NCBI GenBank assembly: GCA_934726055.1
Contig: CAKVCZ010000009.1
Location: forward strand, 1-64,000
Direction of reading: 5' to 3'
Length of the DNA: 64,000 bases
From: an uncultured Candidatus Melainabacteria bacterium
GTDB lineage: Bacteria; Cyanobacteriota; Vampirovibrionia; Gastranaerophilales; Gastranaerophilaceae
In this document: positions 7,812 to 17,500 of the stretch, piece after piece
Layout of the letters: each line of letters begins with the position of its first letter
Position numbering within the stretch: the first letter of the stretch is position 1
The notes under the pieces: generated by a model
Told to the model about the DNA's origin: nothing
Seen by the model: the letters and a program-made list of their open reading frames with translations, nothing else
Database searches by the model: none
Made by a program: the position numbers and the translations under genes

Positions 7812-8738
7812 TTAAATATTACCTGTTGAACTGTTTTTGTCGTCTTCTAATGATTTCAAATCAATATCTTTTGAATCATCTTCATAAGACAAGTTTTGAG
7901 GAATATCAATTTCAACATTAACCTCAGTTTCAACAACTTCAATGTCTGCTTTTTGATAATCCTTAATCTTACCGTCTTCTAATTTAACCTGAATAGAATT
8001 ATTCAAGAAATGCAAAGCACATACTTTTCCTAAACCATCTGATGTCATAACTGATGCACCAACAGGAGGCATACCTTTTGCCGCTTCTATATAATTTGAA
8101 TATTCATAATTTAAACAACATAACAATCTGCCACAAGTGCCAGAAATTTTACCCGGAGTAATTGGCATTCCCTGATCTTTGGCAAGTTTAACATTTATTG
8201 AACCAAATTTTTTCAAAAATGAACAGCAGCAAAACTCTTTACCACAAATTCCGCAGCCTTCCATAATTGAAGTTTCATCTCTTACACCAATATGACGCAA
8301 ATCAATTCTCACACGTTTAAACGTTTGAGTTAAATCTTTTAACAATTCTCTAAAATCAACCCTTTCAGGTGCTGTATAATAAAAAGTTATCTTTTTTCTG
8401 TCAAATGTAATTCTTGACTGAACCAAATTCATCGTAAGTTTATGCTTTTCTACTAAAGCCTTACATTTAAAAAATGCTTCAACCTCTTCTTGCTTAATTT
8501 CTTTAAGAGTTTGCATATCTTTTTCGCCTAAAACTCTCAAGACAGTAAATGGCATAGGTTTTTGCTTATTCTTTTCCCATAATTTTGCTATTTTTTCGTT
8601 TACACAAATTACTTTTAAAGCTTCTTCGCCTTTTTCTGTTCTAACAAGTACAGTATCATCGCATTTAACTTCCAAATTTTCAGGAATATCAAGCGGATAA
8701 TATGCATTTTTTAAATATCTTACTGCTAAATTAGTCAT
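7812..8738 (-). CDS. ricT: PSP1-domain protein, RicT (YaaT)-like
   Basis: This 308-residue protein has a PSP1 C-terminal domain. The hallmark is the cysteine-rich stretch at about 160-208: GCGICGKEFCCCSFL, then SGTCGRLLCCLNYEY. In Bacillus, RicT works in the Ric complex, which binds iron-sulfur clusters and adjusts mRNA processing by RNase Y; other PSP1 proteins are less studied. A C-terminal acidic tail (about 260-308) is likely disordered. It overlaps the gpsA stop by one base, and the STAS gene follows nine bases later, so the regulatory module and this housekeeping run may be co-transcribed. Confidence 0.88.
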   Translation of the reverse strand: MTNLAVRYLKNAYYPLDIPENLEVKCDDTVLVRTEKGEEALKVICVNEKIAKLWEKNKQKPMPFTVLRVLGEKDMQTLKEIKQEEVEAFFKCKALVEKHKLTMNLVQSRITFDRKKITFYYTAPERVDFRELLKDLTQTFKRVRIDLRHIGVRDETSIMEGCGICGKEFCCCSFLKKFGSINVKLAKDQGMPITPGKISGTCGRLLCCLNYEYSNYIEAAKGMPPVGASVMTSDGLGKVCALHFLNNSIQVKLEDGKIKDYQKADIEVVETEVNVEIDIPQNLSYEDDSKDIDLKSLEDDKNSSTGNI

Positions 8739-9736
8739 TAGTATTTTTCTTCTTCTTTCAATTTTCTATTCATCAATTTTTCTAAAACTTGTTTTGGTGT
8801 AATATCAGTGTATAAAGCTTCATAAATAACTGAAGATACAGGAACATCTATATCTAATTTTTTAGCTAATTCACACAATGCTTTTGCAGTTTTTACACCT
8901 TCTGCAACAGAGCCAAGTTCATTTAAAATATCATCAATTTTTTTACCTTTTGCAAGCATCGCACCAACAGTATGGTTTCTTGACAATGGACTTGAACAAG
9001 TCGCAATTAAATCACCCATTCCGGAAAGTCCGTACAATGTTGAAGGGTTAGCTCCCAGTTTTACGCTTACTCTAACTATTTCCGCCATACCTCTGGTTAA
9101 CAAAGCCCCATTTGTGTTATCACCCAATTTCATTTCGGCAGCAAAACCTGCTGCAATTGCGATTACATTTTTTAAACTTCCACCCAATTCAACACCGATT
9201 ACATCCGAGTTTGTATATAATCTAAATTTGTTTGGAACGTTCAAGTGTTTTTGAACGAACTCAGCTACTTTCATATCTTCACTTGCAACACATGCTGCTG
9301 TCGGACAACCGTTTAAAACCTCTCTTGCAAGTGTAGGCCCTGAAAGTATTGCAAGTTTTTGATTTGGCAAAACATCTTTTATAACATCAGACATCGTCAT
9401 CAATGATGGCAATTCCAAACCTTTCGATGCATTAACCAAAATCTGTTCGGATTTTATACCTGCTTCTTTCAACTGTTCGCAAACACTTCTTACCCCAACA
9501 GTTGCTATAACGGACAAAATTATATCCGCACCATTTATTGCAGATTTTAAATCCGAAGTAATTTCCGTTTTATCCTGTAATTGAATATCTAAAGGCTTTG
9601 AAATATGTTTTTTATTTTTTAATTCATCATTCAAATCTTGATGCCTTGACCATAAGCAAACTTCATCAAAATTATCGTTTAATAACCAAGCTAATGTTGC
9701 ACCCCAGCAACCTGCACCCAATACAGTTAATTTCAT
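8738..9736 (-). CDS. gpsA: Glycerol-3-phosphate dehydrogenase [NAD(P)+]
   Basis: This 332-residue protein makes sn-glycerol 3-phosphate from dihydroxyacetone phosphate for phospholipid synthesis, in the cytoplasm. The N-terminal Rossmann motif is GAGCWGATLAW (residues 7-17). The family signatures LSGPTLAREV (about 134-143) and ELGGSLKNVIAIAAG with its catalytic Lys (about 184-198) are present, and also LTRGMAEI and GLSGMGDLIATCSS. The length is normal for the family (about 330). It sits between murQ and the RicT-like gene, overlapping each by one base, so it belongs to one operon. Confidence 0.97.
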   Translation of the reverse strand: MKLTVLGAGCWGATLAWLLNDNFDEVCLWSRHQDLNDELKNKKHISKPLDIQLQDKTEITSDLKSAINGADIILSVIATVGVRSVCEQLKEAGIKSEQILVNASKGLELPSLMTMSDVIKDVLPNQKLAILSGPTLAREVLNGCPTAACVASEDMKVAEFVQKHLNVPNKFRLYTNSDVIGVELGGSLKNVIAIAAGFAAEMKLGDNTNGALLTRGMAEIVRVSVKLGANPSTLYGLSGMGDLIATCSSPLSRNHTVGAMLAKGKKIDDILNELGSVAEGVKTAKALCELAKKLDIDVPVSSVIYEALYTDITPKQVLEKLMNRKLKEEEKY

Positions 9737-10629
9737 TATACTCTATCCTTTTCATTAAGAACTTTTCTTAAAATTCCGCTATTTCTTTTTAAATCAGCTT
9801 TTGCATTTTCAATATCAATATTTTTTGCTATTGAAACAACGGCTGTTTTAACTTCCCAATCACATTTTTGTAAAAGCTCAAATGCTTTTGCATGTGTCGT
9901 ATTGGCAATTTGGGCAACAATTCTTATTGCTCTATCCTTAAGTTTTTCATTTGTCGGATTTACATCAATCATAAGGTTTTGATATGTTTTACCAATCTTT
10001 ATCATAGAACCTGTTGATAGCATGTTCAAAACCATTTTTTGAGCAGTACCTGCTTTCATTCTGCTTGAACCGGCGATAACTTCAGGACCAACTTCAACAC
10101 AAATTGTCAAAGATGCTTCTTCTTTAATTTTTGCATTTGAATTACACGTAATTGCAATTGTTTTTGCATTTACAGAATTTGCTTGTTCCAAAACACCAAG
10201 CAAATATTTTGGATTTCCGCTTGCAGAAATAACAACAGCCACATCATCTTTTGTTAAAATTCTTGCATCGTATTTTCCGCCTTCAAAATTATCTTCTGCA
10301 CCCTCAACAGGAGTTTTAAAAGCACTATCACCACCTGCGATAATTCCTTGCACCATATCAGGTTTCACACTAAATGTCGGAGGGCATTCTGATGCATCAA
10401 GAATGCCAAGCCTACCGGATGTTCCGGCACCAAAATAAATAAGTCTTCCGCCTGTTAAAAACTGTTTTGTTATTATATCAATTGCTTTTGCTATATTTTC
10501 AAGTTCACTTTCAACAGCCAAGGCAACAATTTTATCTTCATTGTTTATTTTTTTTGCAATATCTAAACTATCCAATAAATCAATATTTTTTGTGTTCTCA
10601 TTAAGATATTCGGTTATAACTTCACTCAT
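9736..10629 (-). CDS. murQ: N-acetylmuramic acid 6-phosphate etherase
   Basis: This 297-residue SIS-domain enzyme cleaves the lactyl ether of MurNAc-6-phosphate to GlcNAc-6-phosphate and D-lactate in peptidoglycan recycling. Seen are GRLIYFGAGTSGRLGILDASECPPTF (about 61-86, quoted here only as GAGTSGR and ASECPPTF), VVISASGNPKYL, and AGSSRMKAGTAQKMVLN. The family length of about 300 matches. With the amidase at 61779 and glmS at 38995 it points to active wall turnover. No MurNAc kinase or PTS gene is next to it. It overlaps gpsA by one base and follows ribH by eight bases. Confidence 0.96.
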   Translation of the reverse strand: MSEVITEYLNENTKNIDLLDSLDIAKKINNEDKIVALAVESELENIAKAIDIITKQFLTGGRLIYFGAGTSGRLGILDASECPPTFSVKPDMVQGIIAGGDSAFKTPVEGAEDNFEGGKYDARILTKDDVAVVISASGNPKYLLGVLEQANSVNAKTIAITCNSNAKIKEEASLTICVEVGPEVIAGSSRMKAGTAQKMVLNMLSTGSMIKIGKTYQNLMIDVNPTNEKLKDRAIRIVAQIANTTHAKAFELLQKCDWEVKTAVVSIAKNIDIENAKADLKRNSGILRKVLNEKDRV

Positions 10630-10637
10630 AACTATCC

Positions 10638-11099
10638 CTAAATAAGTTGTACAAGATTTGCCATTTCAATAGCGGATTTAGCAGCTTCAGAACCTTTGTT
10701 TCCTGCTTTTGTTCCCGCTCTTTCAATTGCTTGTTCAAGATTGTCTGTTGTTAATACCCCAAAAATTACAGGAACACCCGTTTCTAAACTTACTGACGCT
10801 ACACCTTTTGAAACTTCCGCACAAACATAATCATAATGTCCTGTTGAGCCTTTTATTACAGCACCAAGAGTAATAATCGCATTATATTTTCCTGATTTTG
10901 CGGCTCTTTTAGCAATAAGAGGAATTTCAAATGCCCCCGGTACCCAAACAACTTCAACATTGTCTTCACATACACCATGACGTCTTAGTTCATCCAGTGC
11001 ACCTGATAACAGTTTTGAACCGATAAATTCGTTAAATCTTGATATAACAATACAAAATTTTTCATCTTTTGTTGTTAATAAACCTTCAATAGTTTTCAT
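10638..11099 (-). CDS. ribH: 6,7-dimethyl-8-ribityllumazine synthase
   Basis: This 153-residue enzyme carries out the penultimate step of riboflavin synthesis, joining 5-amino-6-ribitylaminouracil with dihydroxybutanone phosphate. Recognisable are FCIVISRFNEFIGSKLL, WVPGAFEIPL (about 51-60), LGAVIKGSTGHYDYV with the catalytic His (about 78-92) and FGVLTTDNLEQAIERAG. No FMN riboswitch is visible in the 44-base gap upstream, and no other rib genes are adjacent. It heads the ribH-murQ-gpsA part of the minus-strand run, with ribosome binding site AAGGAG. Confidence 0.96.
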   Translation of the reverse strand: MKTIEGLLTTKDEKFCIVISRFNEFIGSKLLSGALDELRRHGVCEDNVEVVWVPGAFEIPLIAKRAAKSGKYNAIITLGAVIKGSTGHYDYVCAEVSKGVASVSLETGVPVIFGVLTTDNLEQAIERAGTKAGNKGSEAAKSAIEMANLVQLI

Positions 11100-11143
11100 T
11101 ATAAGAACTCCTTCTATTTATATTGTACATAGTAAGAGCTAAT

Positions 11144-11848
11144 TTACAATAGTACAGAAAAAATCTTATAAAAAATATACAACCCTGACAAAACTAAAAG
11201 CACACCACTTGCTTTCAAAACAATATCGGTGTATTTTGCAAGATTTCCAACACTTTTAACTGTTGACGTAAACACACCTGCAACAATCAATATAATACCT
11301 TGGCCGATTGCAAACATAAACAACATTAATATTGCAAACAAAATATTACTTGAAACAGATGCAAATGCCATTATACCTGCTAAAATTGGAGTAGAACAAG
11401 GAGTTCCAGCAAGTGCAAAAATCATACCAATTAAAAACGGATACAAATAGGTTAAATTCTTTTCATTTTTAGGAATAGATTTAATTATTACAGGAAATTC
11501 AAAATCCAATATATCCATCAATTTTAAACCCATAACGACAAGAAACGATGCAATAATCAATCCGAAATAACTTCCAAAAAACGATACAAAAACTTTTCCG
11601 CTGATTGCACAAATTATACCAATTGCACTAAATACAACAGCAGTTCCAAGAATAAAAACACACATTTGCAAAAACGTTTTGAACGGTTTTTCTTCTGAAT
11701 ATCCACCGACATATCCTATTATAATCGGCAGCATTGCTAACGAACACGGACTTATTGATGCAACAACACCGCCTAAAAACGATGCTATTAGCATTGTAAA
11801 TCTGAATGTATCTCCGTTTATATTTTGTAAATTATTTAAAAATTCCAT
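11144..11848 (-). CDS. CcdA/DsbD-family transmembrane thiol-electron carrier
   Basis: This 234-residue protein has six predicted transmembrane helices. The paired single cysteines expected for CcdA are in ISPCSLAMLP (about 33-42) and GTPCSTPIL (about 148-156). Family members move reducing equivalents across the membrane to extracytoplasmic thioredoxin-like proteins, for cytochrome c maturation or repair of oxidised thiols. The upstream neighbour is an exported thioredoxin-like protein whose stop overlaps this start, which strongly suggests that the two are redox partners. Confidence 0.9.
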   Translation of the reverse strand: MEFLNNLQNINGDTFRFTMLIASFLGGVVASISPCSLAMLPIIIGYVGGYSEEKPFKTFLQMCVFILGTAVVFSAIGIICAISGKVFVSFFGSYFGLIIASFLVVMGLKLMDILDFEFPVIIKSIPKNEKNLTYLYPFLIGMIFALAGTPCSTPILAGIMAFASVSSNILFAILMLFMFAIGQGIILIVAGVFTSTVKSVGNLAKYTDIVLKASGVLLVLSGLYIFYKIFSVLL

Positions 11849-12237
11849 TACTTCAATAACTCATTAAAACATTTTTCTAAATCACTTTGGCTAACATAGC
11901 CCTCTGTACGATTAACAACTTTACCGTTTTTGTTAATATAAATCACTGTCGGCACAAGAGAAACATTATGTTGATTAATTGCCGATTGGATTTCCTTGCT
12001 GTTTTCTTGAACATCATATTCTAAAATAGAAATTCTATCTCTGTATTTTGGTGCAACTATATCAAATTCTTTTTTCAATTTTTTACAATCAATACAAAGT
12101 TTTGAAGAGAATTTGATAACTTGAGGCTGTCCGGAAACAACTTTTGCAGCGGATACGGTATGCGATTTAGATAAAACAGCATACGCAATAATCGGAATAA
12201 TAAATATTGCAAGAATAATCACTAAATTTTTTTTCAT
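11848..12237 (-). CDS. Membrane-anchored thioredoxin-like protein
   Basis: This 129-residue protein has an N-terminal signal or anchor helix (about 4-21, NLVIILAIFIIPIIAYAVL) followed by a thioredoxin fold. The redox motif is CIDCKKL (C-x2-C, about 53-59), and LVPTVIYINKNGKVV supplies the cis-Pro loop. It should act outside the cytoplasmic membrane, taking electrons from the CcdA-like protein encoded immediately downstream with a one-base overlap. Its substrates are unknown. The ribosome binding site AGGAGAACTT fits this start. Confidence 0.9.
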   Translation of the reverse strand: MKKNLVIILAIFIIPIIAYAVLSKSHTVSAAKVVSGQPQVIKFSSKLCIDCKKLKKEFDIVAPKYRDRISILEYDVQENSKEIQSAINQHNVSLVPTVIYINKNGKVVNRTEGYVSQSDLEKCFNELLK

Positions 12238-12457
12238 AAGTTCTCCTTTTTATTTAATATACAAAAAGAATACTACAAAAAAAAGATTTTTCTAACTCCA
12301 ATCGGGCAATTTTTAAAAAGTTTTGGATGAATTAAGCAATAAGCTGAAAATAAATAAACAAGTTTTTATTTTTTATACCAAACCTCAAAATTTTTAATCT
12401 TGTTTTTTATTTCTCATAATCACCATATCTAATGGTGGAATATTGTCCTTATCGTAC

Positions 12458-12506
12458 TCTATTTATAGAGCATCACAAGTCCCACTTGCGGACAAGTCTG
12501 ACTTGT
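12458..12506 (+). promoter_or_regulatory. Double palindromic operator in front of the XRE regulator
   Basis: Four ACAAGT half-sites alternate in orientation: ACAAGT (12475-12480), ACTTGc (12484-12489), ACAAGT (12492-12497) and ACTTGT (12501-12506). They form two palindromes with 3-base centres, the second perfect. Just upstream, CTCTAT-TT-ATAGAG (12458-12471) is another palindrome overlapping a weak -10 (TATAGA). As RNA the same bases can fold into one 8+5-bp hairpin. The position 18 bases before the XRE start codon suggests autoregulation, which is inference. Confidence 0.55.
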
Positions 12507-12523
12507 GAAACAAAAATATTAGT

Positions 12524-12763
12524 ATGACTTTAGAGTTTAGAAAACAGTTAGGCAAAAGAATTAAGCAAATCCGCGAAAGTAAAAAACTTTCAAGAGAAGA
12601 TGTTGCGTTTGCATGTAATTTCTCAGGCTCATACATGGGAATGATTGAAAAAGCAGAATACGATTTTAAAATTCCTAAATTTTATAATATTGCAAAAGCA
12701 TTAGATGTTGAAATTTGTAAATTGTTTGATTTAAAAAAAATAAAATACCTCTTTAATTATTAG
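12524..12763 (+). CDS. Small XRE-family helix-turn-helix regulator
   Basis: This 79-residue protein is essentially one Cro/C1-type HTH domain: LGKRIKQIRESKKLSREDVAFACNFSGSYMGMIEK (cited as RIKQIRESKKLSREDVA, about 12-28, and FSGSYMGMIEKAE, about 33-45), then IAKALDVEICKLFDL. It is a DNA-binding repressor by family. No toxin or prophage gene is adjacent. The start has no good Shine-Dalgarno, and the region upstream holds tandem palindromes likely to be its own operator. It stands alone between divergent and convergent neighbours. Confidence 0.85.
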   Translation: MTLEFRKQLGKRIKQIRESKKLSREDVAFACNFSGSYMGMIEKAEYDFKIPKFYNIAKALDVEICKLFDLKKIKYLFNY

Positions 12764-12862
12764 CAGTTCATATACTCACTCGCATTTAGCGGCAGTTCCA
12801 AATTTTGTTACCGTGATTTCACCACTTTAACAAAATTCTCCAGCCTCTGCTCGTTCACGCTC

Positions 12863-12893
12863 GAACCTTTACAAAGCTTTCGCTTTGTGGTTC
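12863..12893. repeat. Isolated perfect hairpin, possibly REP-like
   Basis: ACAAAGC-TTTC-GCTTTGT (12871-12888) is extended by an outer GAACC/GGTTC pair (12863-12867 with 12889-12893). It has no T-run in either direction, so it is not an obvious terminator. It lies in the G+C-richer intergenic stretch between the XRE gene and tRNA-Gln. I saw no second copy in this window. Confidence 0.35.
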
Positions 12894-12910
12894 TCCTCCT
12901 TCTTTTCATT

Positions 12911-12946
12911 CCAAAAAAATAAACCCACCGATTGCTCGATGGGTTT
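12911..12946 (-). terminator. Terminator of tRNA-Gln
   Basis: The stem AAACCCA-x-CGA pairs with TCG-x-TGGGTTT (12921-12946), followed on the minus strand by ATTTTTTT. It lies four bases beyond the CCA end of the tRNA. Confidence 0.85.
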
Positions 12947-12949
12947 AAA

Positions 12950-13025
12950 TGGCTGGGATGGAAGGACTCGAACCTCCGAAATGCCTGGACCAAAACCAGG
13001 TGCCTTACCACTTGGCGACATCCCA
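12950..13025 (-). tRNA. tRNA-Gln (anticodon TTG)
   Basis: This is a 76-base cloverleaf. The acceptor TGGGATG (13025-13019) pairs with CATCCCA. The anticodon stem CCTGG/CCAGG encloses loop TTTTGGT with anticodon TTG, and the T-loop is GGTTCGAGTCC. The CCA end is encoded. Flanked by a consensus promoter and a terminator, it is a single-gene unit. Confidence 0.97.
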
Positions 13026-13039
13026 TTGAATGTATTTTA

Positions 13040-13068
13040 ATTTTAATCTCTAACAATTTATTTGTCAA
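13040..13068 (-). promoter_or_regulatory. Promoter of tRNA-Gln
   Basis: A perfect -35 TTGACA (13068-13063), a 17-base spacer and -10 TAAAAT (13045-13040) lie 15 bases before the tRNA 5' end. Confidence 0.8.
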
Positions 13069-13098
13069 GAGTTTATTTTTATCTTAATAATTTTCACC

Positions 13099-13344
13099 CT
13101 ATCCTACATTCTCATCGGGATTATCATAAAACGGCGGCTTTATATTCTTTAAATACGCAAGATTTTCCGTTGCCGTCGAATATACAGTATAGTCATTGTC
13201 CGGCGAAAAATATCGTCGGATAAACTCCTTGTTCTTAATTTGTTCACTACAAGTGTATGAACAGATTTTATCGTTTAGATATCCCGCAAAAATCCGTTGC
13301 TTCAATGACAACTTGTAGTCCTTCAAGTTCTTTATGATATCCAT
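13099..13344 (-). CDS. Hypothetical 81-residue protein (doubtful)
   Basis: This open frame lies downstream of, and on the same strand as, the CCA-adding enzyme gene. Its translation has a balanced composition (YLNDKICSYTCSEQIKNKEF, FSPDNDYTVYSTATENLAYL) and codon use with more CG-containing codons than the neighbours, so it may be a real small gene or a remnant acquired from elsewhere. There is no recognisable domain, signal peptide or membrane segment. No strong ribosome binding site precedes the ATG, only a palindrome TTATCATGATAA. The call rests on length and composition alone. Confidence 0.4.
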   Translation of the reverse strand: MDIIKNLKDYKLSLKQRIFAGYLNDKICSYTCSEQIKNKEFIRRYFSPDNDYTVYSTATENLAYLKNIKPPFYDNPDENVG

Positions 13345-13407
13345 ATTATCATGATAACTCTTGTTTTTATCCTTTTAAACCCATGATTTCAATAGTTTTA
13401 CAAATAG

Positions 13408-14508
13408 TTACATGAATTTTTTAGCAATATCAAGCTCTTGAACATGATTTAATGACGGATTTTCAAGCTTGGACTGCATTACATGGTTTAAACATTCAGA
13501 TATTTTCTCTGACGGTTCATAACCCATTGCTATTAAATCTTTACCACTTATGGATATTTTTATCTTTCTCAATTTGTCCAAATATCTTTTTGCAATTTCT
13601 GTATTCTTTGTTATCCCATACATCAAAACAGTTTCGATATCAATATTTTTGAAGGCATTATATATATCTATATCGCTTTCCAAGTTAATTCCAGATATTT
13701 TATTATAATTATCTAAAACTTTTGCCTCAAATTTTGTCAACGGCAAATTACTTAAATCGAATCCGCACAAATATATTAACCATACTTGTTTTATCTCTTT
13801 TAAATATGGTTTTATAAATTCTTCTACCTCGCAAAGATACGGTTTATAATCTTTGTTTGAAAGCAATTTGTATATTTTTTGATTGACAAATTTTGTTAGA
13901 ACCTCTTCTTTATTTATGTTAAACGCATCTTTTAATTCGTCCTTTAACCTTTTATACGACATGATATAATTTACATTTGATAAATATTCCTCTTGAAGCT
14001 TCTTTGTTTTTTCTTCAAGATCAAACCCAAAACGCACTGCAAATTTTAATCCTCTTACAATTCTCGTTGGATCATCTATAAAACTTTCATCATATAGTAT
14101 TCTTAATCTCTTATTTTTTAAATCTTCTACTCCGTCAACATAATCAACTATTTCCCCGGATTGACAGTTCTTTGCTATCGCATTTACGGTAAAATCTCGT
14201 CTTAAAACATCTTCTTTTAAATTACAACCTACCTTTTCAACCAACGGCAACCCGCCTTTTTGTGGATATGATTCGGTTCTGGTCGAAGTTATATCAATCG
14301 TTTTTCCATCTATTTCTATATGCACAGAGCCAAACTCTTCATTTATTTGTTTAATTTTACAGAAATCAAGAGATTTAACAAATTCAACAGCATTTCCAAC
14401 ATAAGTTAAATCAACATCCAAACTCTTCTTTCCAAGCAATTCATCACGAACTACCCCGCCTACAAAAAAAAGTTTATCCGATTTTTCATATAAATTAATG
14501 ATGCTCAT
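13408..14508 (-). CDS. cca: tRNA nucleotidyltransferase (CCA-adding enzyme / poly(A) polymerase family)
   Basis: This 366-residue class II nucleotidyltransferase adds or repairs the 3' CCA of tRNAs. Seen are LFFVGGVVRDELLG (about 13-26), the metal-binding DVDLTYVG (about 32-39), RRDFTVNAIA (about 98-107), DDPTRIVRGLKFAVRFG (about 138-154) and the downstream helical tRNA-binding region. The tRNA-Leu gene at 38751 in this window lacks an encoded CCA, so at least one tRNA needs this enzyme. The start codon is predicted leaderless, since TAGAAT ends six bases upstream with no Shine-Dalgarno. It is divergent from the helicase gene. Confidence 0.92.
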   Translation of the reverse strand: MSIINLYEKSDKLFFVGGVVRDELLGKKSLDVDLTYVGNAVEFVKSLDFCKIKQINEEFGSVHIEIDGKTIDITSTRTESYPQKGGLPLVEKVGCNLKEDVLRRDFTVNAIAKNCQSGEIVDYVDGVEDLKNKRLRILYDESFIDDPTRIVRGLKFAVRFGFDLEEKTKKLQEEYLSNVNYIMSYKRLKDELKDAFNINKEEVLTKFVNQKIYKLLSNKDYKPYLCEVEEFIKPYLKEIKQVWLIYLCGFDLSNLPLTKFEAKVLDNYNKISGINLESDIDIYNAFKNIDIETVLMYGITKNTEIAKRYLDKLRKIKISISGKDLIAMGYEPSEKISECLNHVMQSKLENPSLNHVQELDIAKKFM

Positions 14509-14514
14509 AGCTGT

Positions 14515-14543
14515 ATTCTAGCGTAAAATAGTATGATTAGCAA
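14515..14543 (-). promoter_or_regulatory. Leaderless promoter of cca
   Basis: On the minus strand: -35 TTGCTA (14543-14538), a 17-base spacer, -10 TAGAAT (14520-14515), then six bases to the ATG at 14508. Confidence 0.65.
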
Positions 14544-14559
14544 ATAAAGGGAATTTTTT

Positions 14560-17500
14560 ATGTTACAAGAAATACAAGAAGCTACAAAAGCCTTAAATTC
14601 AGCATTTAATAACAGCTTTGTAAAAAAATTGAGCCAATACTTACACGATTGTATAAGAGAAGAAGTTAAAAGCACAACTTTTAGAAATCTAAAAGGAGAT
14701 AAAGATAATAAATGGATTTTCTTAAAACAAGAAGAAACTTTATTTACAAAAGGAGAAGAATTTCTAAGACTGGACGGTGCAGACTCTAATCTTAGAAATA
14801 TGATGATTTTGAGCGAAAACAATACTAAAGATAAATACCTTATCTACGGATACATGTTTCTTGTGGGCAGAAATTCTAAAAGTAAAAGACAAAATGAATT
14901 TTTAACTCCGCTATTGTACGTTCCATGCAGATTAGAGGCAAATGGAATCAATATTAACTGTATTCCGTTAGATGACGTTTTGTCCCTTAATACAGCTGCT
15001 CTTGCAGGATTAATGGAGAAACGTGCAGATGAAGATGAAATCGACTTAATGCTGGAAGGAATTTTAGATGCCGTTCCTGAATTACCAATCACACAGGAAA
15101 AAATGGATATTTTCTTAACAACACTAAAATCAATTATTCCTGATGTTGAAATATCTCTAAATAATGATAATGACGAAACTGAAGATAATATTTCCAAAGA
15201 ATTTTACGAAGAAAAAATTACGGCAGAAAACATTGACGACTTAATTGACGAGGAAGAAGAAGAACAACAAAAAGCAAAAGATGCTGCGAAAAAAATGGAG
15301 CATGTAAGTCTAACCCGTCAATGTGCAATTATATTAACAAAAAGACCTCCTGTAACTGCCGGAGTTCTCCATGAATTAATGCAAATCGCTGAACGTCCAA
15401 GTGGAATATACAGAGAAACTGCTCTTGGAGTGATTAATGAGGAATATACTCAATCAAAAGAAAAATCCAGAATTATTCCCGAAATCGAAGAGCCTGAAAA
15501 ATTTTATCCCATAACTCCTTTGTCTTTGAGCGAAACACAAGAAAGAGTTTTAAAAAATGTCGATACAGACAAATTCATAGCTGTTCAAGGTCCTCCTGGA
15601 ACAGGTAAATCACAAACAATAGTAAATTTAGTTGCACACTTAATTGCAAACGGAAAAACTGTTTTAGTTGCATCAAGAATGGATAAAGCTGTTGATGTTG
15701 TTGCAGACAGATTAAATGAACTTGGTGCACCATTTTTAGCACTTAGAGCTGGCAGATTAAACTATCAAAGACAACTAAGCTACCAATTACAAGACTTGCT
15801 CGCAGGAAAAGTCGATATTGATGACGGTGCCGAAGATTACTTAACCGCAGATGTTCAAGACATGAAAGAACACTTAGATAAAATGTATGAATATCAAAAT
15901 AAATGCGACAAAATCATTAAACTTGAAAAATCTTGGCACGATATTCACGAAGAACTATCACTTTGCGGAAAATCTTTTGAAACAAACGAATTCATTAAAA
16001 AGCCTCTTTCAAAAGAAAACATCGAAAATTTAGAAAATACCATTTCTAATATTGAAAAAAATCTTGATAAATCAGGCTTTATGGCAAACATAGCGAACCA
16101 CAGTGCAAAATCTCAACTAAAAAAACTGTTAAACATTAGAGATATAACTGTCAATAATGAAATTTTAGATGCATTAAAATCTGAAATTGATTTTGCAAAA
16201 CTTGAATTAAAATTACGTGATACAGAAACAACCATTCAAAGAACAGGCAATATTCATTTAATGATTGAACAAATTAAAAAGATGAAATCAAAACAGTCTG
16301 TTTTAGCATTGAACATTCTAAAAAACAAACGCAGACAATCTTTGAAAGGATTATTAAAAGATCAGGTTAAACGTCAACGCTTAAAAATTCATGCTCGTTC
16401 TCTTGTAGAAAGAAAACAAAGATTGCAAACAAATATCCTTGACAATGAAGACTTTAAGCCTCTATTGGAAGCCTTCCCTTGTTGGTGTACAACAACATTT
16501 GCAGTTTCAAATTCACTTCCTATGAAACCGGGAATGTTTGATGTTGCAATTATTGATGAGGCATCTCAATGCGATATAGCAAGTTGTTTTCCTATATTAT
16601 TCAGAGCCAAAAAAGCTGTTATTGTAGGTGATGATAAACAATTACCACATCTTTCTTTCTTAGAAAAAGCAAAAGAACAATCTTTTATGAACCAATACGG
16701 AATACCTGACAAATACCAACTTATGTGGCGTTTTAGAACAAATTCAATGTTTGATGTTTCTGACTATTATTCAATGAATTCAATAATGTTAGACGAACAT
16801 TTCAGAAGCTTACCGCCTATAATCAATTTCTCAAATAGAGAATTTTACGCTGATAGAATCCGTGTCATGAGAAAAGATAAAGTAGGCGACAAAGTTGTAG
16901 AACTAATACAAGTTCCAGATGGAAAAGTTGACAGCTCTGCAACAAGAAACTTACCAGAAATAGAAGCCGTTGTAAAAGTTCTACACGAATTAATTATTGA
17001 AGATGAAAGAAAAAATAGTACAAAACCTGTTACTATTGGTATTATTTCTCCATTTAGAGCACAAGTTGAACAATTAAAAATATCCGTTTCAAAAGTAATT
17101 TCAGACCACATGTTGAAAAAACATCAGGTTGAAATCGGTACAGCTCACGCATTTCAAGGAGATGAAAGAGATATAATGCTTATATCTTGGGCTTTTGCAA
17201 ACAATAGTCATGCTCAAAGTATTACTTTTATGCAAAAACCTAATTTATTTAACGTTGCAATCACGAGAGCGAAAAACAAAATGATTAATTTCATTTCTCA
17301 TGACATCTCAACGTTACCTGACGGACATTTTAGAAATTATATGGCATACTTGAGAGAATATTCAGAACATCAACAAGCAATTCTTAATAATGAAATAGAT
17401 GAAAATATCTATAAAAACTCGTTAGAAAAAGAAATTGCAGACACACTTAGAGAACTCGGCAAAAATGTTGTTGCAGGTTCAGATGTAGCAGGATTAAGTG

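Noticed and set aside
11100..11143. FMN riboswitch before ribH
   Set aside because: The gap is only 44 bases and lacks the conserved FMN-element segments, so it cannot hold one.
12808..13068. 86-codon minus-strand frame through tRNA-Gln
   Set aside because: It runs across the intact tRNA-Gln, its terminator and its promoter, so it is a chance frame.
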